From Lepidodermella squamata (taxonomy: Eukaryota > Gastrotricha), in assembly GCA_047495785.1 (NCBI GenBank), contig JBLDXI010000001.1:4278001-4342000 (forward strand): 64,000 bases of DNA, written 5' to 3'. This document shows, piece by piece, positions 47,601-58,217 of this stretch. Position numbers and translations under genes: made by a program. The stretch's first letter is position 1. Each line of letters starts with the position of its first letter. Under the pieces are notes generated by a model, which did not search any database, was not told the DNA's origin, and worked only from the letters and a program-made list of their open reading frames with translations.

Positions 47601-49221
47601 GAGGTTTGAGCGCAGCTCAAATAGAGCGTGAAGGGCTAGGGTTGCTACAAAGGGTTTCGACCATCGCCCACCGCCTTCTTCGACATCCTCCTCGAAACGA
47701 ACCCAGCGGGCCTTTTCGTGCCATTCTCCGTCTTGCAGTAGCTGGAGTTCGCAGAATAGAGCGTGAGACACTTCCTCGCCATCTTCTCCACTTATCAACT
47801 CCCGGAGTCGATCAGAGGAAACTGGCTCTGAATTTCAAAACAAGATAAACCATAAAATTCGAATAGTAGCTTTCTCAATAGTTAATTTCACACACCATTT
47901 TCATCCATAGTTATTTGCATTCAGGAGTTAGGAGGGGAAACGTTGAACGTTAAATCTGACAACACTTCTCGGAAAATTATGCTGGGGGGTAGTATATAAG
48001 ACCAGCCTTCCAAAATCGATTTCGACTCAGAATAATTTCTTGAGTAAACGATGGAAAATCAATCAAAAACCAATTTTCTCCAGATTAAAAATGCTAATTT
48101 TATGCAGCATATCATAAAGTCATAGCCCAATTTTGATCTTTTAGTCAGCTTTTGTTAGTCATTTGAGCACTATTCGAGGTTAAGTGACTTTGGGGTTAGT
48201 AAAATTCACAATAAAATCACACGTATTTCTCGGTACCTTGCCCGAGTGAACCTGCAGAAGATTCCCTATCAATGCCTAACAATTAATGTAAGATAGCAAC
48301 GTATAAACTAAGAAAGTCAACTCACTAGTAGAAAGATCCGGCACTCGTATCGAATTCTCACTCGGCGGCTTAGTCAACAACGGCTTCTCTTCTAAAGATT
48401 AGAGTGGTCAACAAAAAAATCAAACCATGCAATTCGAACTACAACAAGGGATTTTTCATACCTCCGGATGGCGTTGTAATCCACTCAACTTCCGGTGTTG
48501 GAACCTCCGCCCCTTCCACCATCTGGCTGCGCCTTCGTTGCCGGTTCCGGCGCTTCGCAGTCGGCATTTGAATGACCGTTGTCGCATCCTCGCGATGGCC
48601 TGTTGCCAAAATAGGAGATGGAGGGCATGAAGTTGTTGAAATCAAGGTACTCGACTCGCTAGTGCGGCGCCGCAATGTGCTAGGGGTGCCGCGTAAGCTA
48701 TCCGGCTCATCCTCGCCCGAGATGGTGCTATCAATGTGGCGCAGGCGCACCCGCTTGTTACGCAATAGGTACTCGGCCATTAACTACTACTACGCACTCG
48801 AAACTGCAGGCCGATGGCACAATGCTAGTCAACGTCGCTAATCGATTTCATCTCGTGCCGCCTGCTGATATTATTACGTCCCCCCATTATTGTTTGACAG
48901 CGGGCCAGGACCAATATATTTATTTAAGCGCGATAAAAAATTATTACTATTATTTTGCCTGATGGGACACGAAGTCATATACTGGCGGATATACGCGTGG
49001 TCGAAAAAGTATAAATAAAAACCGGGGAACAATGGCGGGGCGGAAATCGCGCTAGACCTTATCCGAAATATTAAATCGCTGCACAATATAATAATAATTT
49101 TTTGCGACAAACTTTGAATGTCCTCAGGGCCGACCAATAGATTGGCGTAGTTTTGCTTGTAGTCGACAATTACCGCCTCGTGAGGCGCAGCTGATGATTC
49201 TTCAGTGGGCTGGGCTGACAT
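44642..49221 (-). CDS. SLC4 Na+-driven bicarbonate transporter, copy 7
   Basis: Complete copy, about 1065 residues in the form 49113-49221, 48326-48391, 47387-47827, 45002-47334, 44808-44948 and 44642-44749. The N-domain has EKARWVRFEEDVEEGG and HIHQHEHAQ as in copy 1. IQPPKSVPTQ and ALNQIAEE are shared only with copy 1. The membrane domain is almost all in one 2333-bp exon: GQPVTIIGSTGPVLLFEKIV, FMDQQITAVIVNRREHKL and TSAPGEQPKFLG. A Gly/Ala-rich stretch (GLGASAAIVGGIAGLAQIPV) precedes the NEHFAKKL motif, and a Pro/Glu repeat follows further on. Two more exons with their own ATG (48462-48780 and 47896-47908) could replace the first exon. The C-tail is basic and serine-rich. Confidence 0.93.
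47896..47908 (-). other. Mini first exon of SLC4 copy 7 (MDEN)
   Basis: Thirteen bases, ATG to phase 1, then a GTGTGT donor. Joined to exon 47387-47827 it gives a start MDENEPVSSDRL in frame, skipping the longer N-termini. A TATA-like sequence lies about 90 bp upstream. Confidence 0.45.
47993..47999 (-). promoter_or_regulatory. TATA-like box before the mini first exon of copy 7
   Basis: TTATATA on the minus strand, about 85-90 bp upstream of the ATG at 47908. The placement suits an internal promoter, but the motif is weak evidence alone. Confidence 0.3.
48462..48780 (-). other. Alternative first exon of SLC4 copy 7
   Basis: Starts ATG at 48780 (MAEYLLRNKR), with a stop codon just upstream in frame. 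No acceptor inside it would accept the phase-1 exon 49113-49221, so it is better read as a separate first exon. It ends phase 1 at a GTATGA donor and joins exon 48326-48391. It encodes a basic RRNRQRRRSQ stretch, comparable with the exon at 16471-16747 of copy 1. Confidence 0.6.
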
Positions 49222-50494
49222 TACCCTGGCTGAATGCTGAATTCATAAAATCCAAAATTTTCAATCTTCTAAAAATGACTGACGAAATCGAAAAAATATT
49301 GTCAATTGAACTACAAAATGATGAAATTCCCTATCAAAAAGCTGAAATAAGACTCGGGGCTCTCTGAAATCGAGCGATTTAAGAATTTTGTGACCACGAA
49401 TAAACAGCGCGTATTATATCCAGTGATGACGGACGGCGACTATTTTATTGAATAATAAAACGCGCAAAAAATGCGAGTGGATTTGCAATCGAAATCGATA
49501 TTTTTCGCCGTCTTCATCGCACATGAAGTCGCCGTCCGTGCGCAAACGGCTAATGTTGCATTTTCTATATATACATCGACGAGTGGCTAAAAATAAGGAC
49601 CCGTTTTTTCAACGGAAACATTTTTCTATCGCGGGTGGATTTTTATTAGACGTGGTATAACCTTGGAACGTGCAAAAAAATATGATAATAAAATTGTTGG
49701 TAGACCGGTAGTACTTATATAAGATATTGATGGTATAGGCCGGCCGTTCATCAGAGTGTCTAGTTCGTATTTTTTCCTTCTCTCGCGTCTTTCGCCGAAT
49801 GAAAACGGTAATAAATGCTGCTGATGGTATGCTATTACGAGCTGCTCGATTTTCTTCTTCCTGCGTGTAATAATGTGTATACCGATGAGTGCGATGAGGG
49901 CGGCGAATTTATATTGGTACTATTTACTTCGCCCATTGTACCCAGCACGCTTTGAATCATGTTTTTTGGTACCGATTTGACCTTTCGTCCGGGCCTATGT
50001 CGGAAATTAGGATGAAGAAAATTAATGAGAGGGCTTTATAGCCGCTGTAATAACGCTTCCTTTTCGGGTTTTTGCCACTGTAATTTCGCTCGGAATATGG
50101 TCGTTAAATTCGCGCTCGAAAGAGGAAACAGTGAGGCCTGAATATTAAAGCAGCAATGCAATATTCCTACAGATATTGCGACATTCACTGCTGAGAGAAA
50201 CGGAGTTGCCGAACCCTTCTCCTTCAATCGCTTTCGAATTGGAAAATAGCCGATGAATTTCACCCTTGTCTATCACAGCTGAAGAGAAAAATCTTCTCCG
50301 GCTACACAAGAGCCAAGTTCCGCACAATAATATCCGAAATGCAATTCGTTATTAATTCGTTATTATCTCAGTCTCAATCGAGGTTAGACGGGTCTGAAAA
50401 CCGGTAGTGTGAATGATCTGTTCGCATTTGGAGTGAAAAATGGCATGGAAGGATCGCTTAGTCGGTCTGTTCTGAACTTCTTACTACAGATGAC
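49222..50494. other. Intergenic region upstream of SLC4 copy 7
   Basis: About 1.3 kb between divergent transcripts. No accepted gene. CTTACTACAG directly before the ATG region at 50486 looks like a splice acceptor, so a 5' exon of the next gene may lie here. Confidence 0.4.
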
Positions 50495-50848
50495 ATGTCT
50501 ACAAGTGCTTCGAATATCATTTCGTCATCATCGAGCGACGATATGGCTGATTTTGTTGTGTTGAGAACCACCGATGAGCAATTTGAGGAGGAAGAATCAG
50601 ACCAGATTTTGATTCAAAACCCATTGAATCCCTCGTCGATGAATTTCGGACTCCAGGGCGGCTTGCAGGAGGTGGTTTCAGTCCTGCTCTGCATACGAGG
50701 CACGACGGTATGCGTTGAAACCACGATGGATGGAGCTTCGAAAATCGACCGGTTAGCCCCGATCAACAAGCCTAAGGTCATACCGCGTCGAGATGTGTAT
50801 TTTCCTCTTGAGCTACCACTGTCTTATAACGATATCACGATATGTTAA
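50495..50848 (+). CDS. Hypothetical acidic protein exon
   Basis: A 117-residue frame beginning MSTSASNIISSSSSDDM. It has a serine run, then ADFVVL next to acidic residues (the form of an LC3-interacting motif, but this is weak), then EEEESD and a hydrophobic VVSVLLCIRG. A splice acceptor-like CTACAG lies just upstream, so this may be an internal exon. A different frame from about 50900 to 51060 (YATAVYQRMAGPHDLPL) could be a later exon, but the junction could not be resolved. Not recognised. Confidence 0.35.
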   Translation: MSTSASNIISSSSSDDMADFVVLRTTDEQFEEEESDQILIQNPLNPSSMNFGLQGGLQEVVSVLLCIRGTTVCVETTMDGASKIDRLAPINKPKVIPRRDVYFPLELPLSYNDITIC

Positions 50849-52180
50849 GCATATGTTAAGGAGGCAGTATAGAGTAACGATTTCTGAAATTCCGGTCGAA
50901 GATGGTCAGGATCAATCAGCAGCTATGCCACGGCAGTATATCAACGTATGGCTGGCCCGCATGATCTGCCGCTTATTAGCATGTCAGCCATCAACGCGCT
51001 GGCGCACTTCATGTCACCAGATGCCCCTGTCACAGATTTGACGAGCGCTCCTCTTTTTTGATACAGATACATTCTTCAGCAAATATTCACGCCTTTCTCA
51101 TTATTTTGAGTCATTATTTTCACCGAGATAAAATTTGAGGAATCCTAGTAGTATTTGGAGAATGAATCACTTTTTAAGCTCTGATAACGGATTGGTAATT
51201 TTCGAAAACCTGAAAAGAGTATGGAATGTGACACATCTTGTGCTCCCAAGTCATTGAAGATTTTATTGCTTGTGTTTTCTTCTCCTAAGTCTCAAATTTA
51301 GCAAAATTTTACTAAAATCACGCTTGTTTTACTATCAAACTTGGCAGACTTGACTTAGATAAGAGTTATTTGATTATTCAAGATAAGTAATAAAAAATCC
51401 TGGCGAATGCTGGAATTAGATCGCTAAAGAGAGCCAGAGCTCCATAAACAATGCTCTAGGATGAGGAAAAATTATGAAATCTTGTTACCAACACATTGCG
51501 GAACCGCTGGTAAGTTGAACTTTGGCGCACTCGCTTATTGGTAAATTTATCGTTGCTAATGACTCCGGAATGAAACAATTTAGTCGTGCGATCCACTAAT
51601 AAATTATTTCATATTTATGCAAAAATGACCTTGCCACACCCTCTGCGCGGTTTCCATTGACCGCAAGCGTAAACTCCATATTAATGGTGGTAAATTGCTG
51701 CGGCAAAAAACACTTGTTGCAAAAAATCTTATGAATCGCACGACCATCATGTTTCATCCGGGAGTCATAGCAACGATCGATTGACCAATCAGCGTGCGTA
51801 TTGGACTGGATTGGTCACACAATGCATTTTTTTAATTGATCGACCTTAATTTTCGTTTCAACTAAACCGCTCGCTACTTCAAAACATTATCTCTGAATAT
51901 GCGGAATGCAACCGAAATGTTGGAAGCAAAATCAAAGCTTAAATTTCATTAAAACAAGCTAAAAACTGGTTATTCGTCCAATCAAATACGATTTTTTTAC
52001 CCAAATTGACCCCCATTTTTAATGGAAAAGATCTTTTTCGAACTAACAAACTGAAAATCCAGCATGATTTCTAGCTTTCAATGCCTCAAAACATCATTTA
52101 ATAAAATTATATATTATATAAAATTTATTATAATTTTTCTAAAATAAGCCAGACTAATATATTTTGCACTTTGCTTTCAG

Positions 52181-52465
52181 ATGGATACGCCTAACGTTTT
52201 CGACCACCTTTCCTCGGATTTGATCCATTTCGTTCCCCCGCCTGTCGAGGAGAAAACCATGTCGCTTTCCGTGTTGAGCTGCCCTACGCTGGTGACACAA
52301 GATGATTTCGGCGTAACAAGCACGCCCGCCCTTGCTTCAGAGCAAATCAACAGTCGTCAAGCGGAAATACCTCGGCTCATGGCGGAAAACTCAGCTTTGA
52401 AAGGCCGCCTAAAGAAATTCGAAGAACACTCTTCCAGTGTGCCTCACTTTTTTAGTAAACATTAA
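52181..52465 (+). CDS. Hypothetical exon with leucine-zipper-like C-terminus
   Basis: A 94-residue frame preceded directly by the acceptor TTTGCTTTCAG, so probably a terminal exon of an upstream gene (perhaps the one at 50495). The last 35 residues (RLMAENSALKGRLKKFEE) have coiled-coil heptads. The upstream half is Pro/Ser-rich. Not recognised. Confidence 0.4.
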   Translation: MDTPNVFDHLSSDLIHFVPPPVEEKTMSLSVLSCPTLVTQDDFGVTSTPALASEQINSRQAEIPRLMAENSALKGRLKKFEEHSSSVPHFFSKH

Positions 52466-53433
52466 TGTGTAATGCTTTTGATCGCGGAAACTTTGGTCTT
52501 GAGCGCAGTTCCATTTTTTCTCTCGTCTGTGATAAAGAAAACATTGCTAATAACGCGAGCCTTGTCTCTTCGGTTATTTCCGCACCTAATTTGCTTTAAA
52601 AATATTACGCTAATATGCAAACACGCAGCGCGGTCATTACATTACAGCTTTATTTCTGTTTCGACGTCACAACACGAACTATACCTTTTAATTTTGTTTT
52701 AACATAATTTCAGCAATGAAATAGGGAAACTATTGCCTTGTCACGTTTTTCATTGAGTGGTGACAGGTTTGCCTGAAACGAGAGCGATGCTTGAAATTGA
52801 TACACTCACGCTATTCTTTTACAGCATCTGAATTCTACATTATCGAATCGGCCTTTGGTTTGAAATCTACGATATTTTCCAGCTAATGAAACAAGAAAAA
52901 CTAATTTGTTACAGTGGAAACGAAAACGTAGCTGGTATTCGCTCTCGTTTTATATTGAATTAAAATGGTATAATAGCTTTTCATTTCTTCCCAGAAGCTT
53001 ATAGTTAAAATATATTTCTCATTGTGCAATCGATTCATCATTTTTCTTGAAAAATATTACATTGAAACAATATGTAAATAGTTGCGTTGAATTTGAAAAT
53101 AAAAATTCATGTATTTTGATGATTTGCGGTTTTGACGAGTGACATTGCGGATTGGAAGTCAATTGGGCAGAAGTAGCACGTGTTTGATCGTATCAACTCG
53201 ACGTGTTGTGACGAGAGCTGAGAAATGTGGTAGCTGACTCAACTGAAAACGTATCAAACGCCCGTTCACATTCTTTAAGTCGGGAGTTCCTCAGTTTAGC
53301 CATTTGAATGAATCATCTTAAGTAGTGAATTTAGTCATATGTTTCAATGACTATTCTATAAATACCCACGTCCCAGAAAGGCCCAGCAATTTCTTTAAAT
53401 CCTTCTTGAGAAAAGACCTTGAAATAATAAGCT

Positions 53434-54437
53434 ATGGCTTTCCCCATGCATCAAATTTTGAAATTTGTAGTTGCCTCTCTTTTCATTGTTGCCAGCCGTT
53501 GTTGTCTGCCGGCTTACGAAGTAGAGGAATACCCAACAATTCCATCCGTGGAAGTTGACTTCGACGAAATATCGTAAGCTTGATTTCAACTCATCTGACT
53601 CCTCATCAGCAGCTTATTACATTTCAGTGAAAGAGATTGGCAACGAATTCAGTGCTGCTTTAACTTTGAGCCTCGAAGCAACCCAACCGCTAGCGCTGAA
53701 TGTTATCCAGCATTTCAAAAAGGCGACAAAGTTGTGTATAAGAATCTGCTAGAGTCAATGTGCAATTTTTATTCATCGATTGGGTTCATGGTGAGGCACG
53801 TGGTAAGCTCTTGTTCGCGCTTACAATTGCTTAAACAACAACACTTTTCATTCACAAGGGTAACCACCCATCTCTCAAAGCGACTAATTTCGGCTATAAC
53901 TATTGTGATATCTCGCACAAAAGTTCCAACATATTTAGTCCGCTGTGGAACATAGGAACTGGTTATATTCGAGAATCCCATTCCGAATCGAACTTCACGG
54001 AAATTCTAGGTGACTTGAATATGTTTAAACGCACCGTGATGGAACGGAAGCATGAACATCTGAGTAGGAAGCGGCCTGAGTTCTTGGACTTCCTGCTCTC
54101 TGGAGAATACTTGCACATCTTTCATATCGCCGACGTGACCTTCAACTACTACGTTCCAGCGCCCTCTAAATTAAACAGTCATTTCGATTGGGCAAATGTC
54201 CTCGAAATAGCGACAAAGCAACTGACTGAAATCAGGCATGAATTGGATTATTTCACTCCTTCTGATAGGTCATTGCTAATCAGCAACTTTCGTTATCACC
54301 AATCCCGTTTGTACGTATCTTTTGAGGATAGAGCTTGCTTAGCGATAGGTAGCAAAGACCTACTGAGGTCTTTTACTTGGCTGTATTTTGCGATCACCCG
54401 AAACGACATGAGGGAAATCGTCAACAAGGGATGGTGA
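53434..54437 (+). CDS. Secreted protein of unknown family, three exons
   Basis: Exons 53434-53573, 53628-53802 and 53859-54437 join in frame (phases 2 and 0) to give 297 residues. Introns are 54 and 56 bp with good GT and AG ends. Residues 1-28 form a signal peptide (FVVASLFIVASRCC). Exon 2 is cysteine-bearing (QCCFNFEPRS, AECYPAFQKG). Exon 3 holds NYCDISHKSS and the long C-terminal part with YVPAPSKLN, ending in VNKGW. There is no membrane segment after the signal and no catalytic motif is recognised. AATAAA lies at 54635-54640, about 200 bp after the stop. No family could be named. Confidence 0.7.
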
Positions 54438-54634
54438 TGAATGACTTCACAGAATATTTATAGCGAATGATGATAAAACTTACTCCAATACCTATACTCC
54501 AGCTAACTTTTATCTTGACTTTGTACATGGATGTCTATGCATTATATCACAGCACGTAACTGGTAACTGCCATCATAATTATTTGGCGCGCCCAAAGTTT
54601 AATAATGACCGATGCTTTTATACATTTTGTACCT

Positions 54635-54640
54635 AATAAA
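54635..54640 (+). terminator. Polyadenylation signal of the secreted-protein gene
   Basis: AATAAA in CCTAATAAAACGAG, the first such signal after the stop codon at 54437. Confidence 0.5.
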
Positions 54641-55329
54641 ACGAGCAGTTCTCTATTTCCACACTAAGCGCTTTATCTTGCCGTATAAATTTCAATGTTG
54701 GAAGTGTGCTTAAGTTGGATCAAGGTTTTAGGTTTAAGTTTTTGTCCTAGCTTTAGGACAATCATTGTTGCGTATTGGGACATATCATTGTTTGCGTCTA
54801 TTAAATGGGACAGGTTAAAGGAATTCCTATGTTCGAAACGAAGACCTATGTTCGAATGAGAGCAAATTTGTGTTTTTTCGACGGTTTTTTCCACTGAACC
54901 TTGTTTAAACCACGGCTTTGGTGATCTTGGTAGGGTCAGGTTTACATAAAAACCGGGAATCACGAGCTGCACATGTCAAGAAAGTCAAAAATATAGGAGC
55001 AATGTAGCAAGCGTTCCATGGAGGAATAGAAACCATGGATTCTCCATAGAAACCATGGAGGAATAGATGGAGGAATTTACTATTCCTCCATGAAGCGATC
55101 AGTGTTGTTTCTTACATGGACATTTTTATGGACATTTAAGTTTGTAGTTCGAAATTTGAATCTCGATGTTTAAGTTCTTTAATAAATTGCAATATTTCGT
55201 GCAAATTTCGATTGAAGGCCTCCTTTAATAATTTTAATAATCATCAGTAAATAACAATAAAATAGCCTATAGACGCGCAGTGAATCCTTATCAATTTTTA
55301 GATACCTTAATAGCAGCAGTTATTTTTTA

Positions 55330-55611
55330 TTAGTCCTGCTCGTACATATTCATGTACGCGAAAATCGCTGCTCGTACATAGTTTTTCGGTGTTTTTCTGG
55401 AAGGCATAGACCAGTCATTTTTTCTGATAACTTCATAAATATTTACAGGTAGATGCGCGGTAATGAGTCCCATTCGTGGGTAAAATATCTTAATCTCAAC
55501 TATCATCTGGCGCGAAAAGCGGTTTTCCTTTTGCTTTTTTTTCCGACTGTTCAATCGGGAATACGAGGTCGACACTTTCAGGGAAGGTAGATATGACTGT
55601 AAGCCATCTGC
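55330..55611 (-). CDS. Hypothetical terminal exon
   Basis: Ninety-three codons after a strong acceptor (TTTTTGCAG), then a stop whose last bases overlap AATAAA (55326-55331). The sequence is basic in the middle (NSRKKKQKENR) and ends MNMYEQD. The upstream exons are not found. It may come from a mobile element; no family is recognised. Confidence 0.35.
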   Translation of the reverse strand, partial: ADGLQSYLPSLKVSTSYSRLNSRKKKQKENRFSRQMIVEIKIFYPRMGLITAHLPVNIYEVIRKNDWSMPSRKTPKNYVRAAIFAYMNMYEQD

Positions 55612-57508
55612 CTGCAAAAAATTAGACCAATGTTGACTGATTTGACATAAACAGTAGGAAAAGTATGTACGAGCAGACACTCCGTTTTTTATTTTGGACA
55701 ACATTTTTCAGCTCTCTAGAAAATCAGGGAAAATTAAAAAAAGTTTAGCAATTTCATGGAATGAGGGGGACCCCATTCCCATGTCTGTGAAAAATTTCGT
55801 AATTTCTCCATGTTACCCTAATTTTATAAAAAAAAACGGTGCAAGGATAAATTTAGACTCTTGTGGGGTAATTTTGGATACGTCATTAGCATATTCATAA
55901 TCGTAGGGATGCAATCAGAAATTGAAGCTTTTCTTGAAATTCCGAAAAAATTGAAATTCCCGCTGTTTTTAGCTCAACCCATTTATCATCACGTGGGGCC
56001 TAAACATAGAGCTCACCTGTAAAAGATTCCCTGTGCCTGATGTCCCATTATTTTATTAAAAGTCGACAGTTTATGATGTCAACTACTGATGGTAAATTTT
56101 TCAGAGCAATCGACTTTCAGGTTGACCGAGAATACATAATGGCTTAATAAGGGTTCCCAAGTCAACGTTTCGAGAACACCTTTTTATTGATTAAAAAAGA
56201 GGTAACTTACAGAATACCTTTAATTTGGTACCGTTGGAAAGCCCGTCTTTCAAGTTTCAAAGCACCTCGAGATTTTAATAGGAATTTTTTAAACCTCACT
56301 GATAGAACACACATACGCGTAGAAGTCGCTTTGTCCAAATTTAGCCTCGAGGCTCGAAATAAAGGTATGACGGATTTAGCGCAACGACAGATGATATGAT
56401 TTCATCAATTCAATTTTCAATTGGATATTTCGTCGTTGCGTCTTTTTTTACTCTCGTTGCTCTAATTTCACTTTAATGCCCTTTTTTCTTCGCGCAAATT
56501 TCGCTCTGTGATGTTATAATTACTAGCGTAAATACCGAGATACTAGGCATCACCTATATAGAAGGCAGGACCGGATTGAGGGCAGAGGTTTGAGGTGAAA
56601 AAAATAAATATAAGGCAGACCCTATTTGCAAGGCAGGAGTTTTGGGGCGTTCAAAAATATTACAAGGCAGTGCCTAATAATTCGGTATTTACGGTAATTT
56701 AATTTTCTCGTTCATTCAGCTCTCGATCGTTGCTCAATCGATTATTATTCGCTGTTTTCGTTCATGCGCAACTAAAAGCGTATAAGCCGTTGACTTATAC
56801 AGGTTTTTCATATCGGAAAATAAAACGCCGAAAATAATCGAATTTTGAAATGTCTGATTTTTGGCCTGCAATGATTTGACCGACCATAAAACCAAATAAC
56901 CATGTCGTTACAACCCTTTTCTCGTCAGTTTTCAGTCAGTATATTGAAAACTAATACTATAAAAAGCATTATATATTATCGTGGTATCTGATACTATATT
57001 AAATTCGGCATTCGAACCGCTGATTGAAACAAAACCGACCGCTGACGCGCACCACCCGGCAATCATTATAGCACCCTTTCGACACCGCTGTAGCAAAAAG
57101 CGCGCCGAGAGCGCGTGCGAAATTATCACGCATTCGACATGTGTGCGATTCTTGGCGGTCTCGGTCAATTCCCACGGATTAATTGCGTTATTGCGTAACA
57201 AAAGTTCCGCGCATGTTCCGCATATCTGATTTCTTTACCATTTCAAGGCGGATCCATACCAAAGGCGGATCCGTATGCCGGCTATCATTTTTCGCGCCCA
57301 TGTGGCGCTTATCGTCTGCGATTGTATCCGGCATATCGCCTCGTGCCATTGAACAGTTTTTCGCTTTATGAAACACTTCCATTGTATTCACTGTTAAGCG
57401 ACTTCGCATTCATTCCTTTTCTTCATTTTTCTGCAATTTTTCCAAGTTCCGCAATCGGAAAATGTCGCTCTGCCTGAAGCTTTTTGAAATACAGCTTGTT
57501 GCCCAAAT

Positions 57509-57614
57509 AATTCCGCATAAGGCGAATTCGATGCGCATCATTCTAATACGGAATTATTCAATCTTAAAACTCCTCGTTAAATTGATGCGCATCGAATTCG
57601 CCTCATGCGGAATT
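57509..57614. repeat. Inverted repeat, 32-bp arms
   Basis: Arms 57509-57540 and 57583-57614 are inverted complements with one mismatch and contain GGCGAATTCGATGCGCAT. The 42-bp loop is AT-rich. This is a small foldback or MITE remnant. Confidence 0.75.
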
Positions 57615-58177
57615 TTTCGGCCACCCTGTGGTTAGTATTACATCGCCACCTTAATATTTCTCTTAGTTTTTCGATAATCTAGCTGGGAAAATTGTGATCT
57701 CTCTGCGGATATTTTTCATCATTTTTTCGAAATTTTGAAATTTTTTCTGATCTCTAGTAACCTAGTAATTTGAGCCGAAATAACGTAGGCCAGAAATTTG
57801 GAAGTTAAGGCGCGTGGCTGACTGTCAAAGTTATTGAAACAGTGGGAAAATATTCATGGGACGGTTTTTGAAAACCAAGCTCGTACCCGACCTGTACACG
57901 ACTTGGCCCGTGGACGACTCTGCTTGATGGTAAACTAGGGCGAGCTTCTTGGATCGCACGGGGAACAAAATTTGCGAAAATTCTTTCAAGTTAGCCCTTC
58001 TAGGAATTTTTCATCTTCCCTAGAAATCAATTTTGTTGAAATTCAACAAATATTATATTGAAATTTTTCGCTATTATACGCCGCATAGATTCAGCCATAT
58101 AGAGACAGGAATACAGTGAATTCAGTCCCAAATTATTCAAATCAGTTCCAAATCATTTCGATTTTAAGTCCTAGCCT

Positions 58178-58217
58178 CTAACCCTATCCTTAACCCTAAC
58201 CCTAAACTAACCCCAAC
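58178..58217. repeat. Degenerate interstitial telomere-like tract
   Basis: TAACCCTAACCCTAAAC with flanking variants (TAACCCTATCCT, CTAACCCCAACC), about six degenerate CCCTAA units. Confidence 0.55.

Noticed and set aside
50793-51041. Frames following the exon at 50495
   Set aside because: One (YATAVYQRMAGPHDLPL) looks protein-like, but no junction keeping frame with the upstream exon was found, so it is mentioned only in that entry.
54990-55090. Repeated CCATGGAGGAATAG words forming small hairpins
   Set aside because: Short and local; could be slippage, with no link to a larger element seen.
57001-57409. Overlapping frames on both strands
   Set aside because: Mutually overlapping, without domains or splice support.
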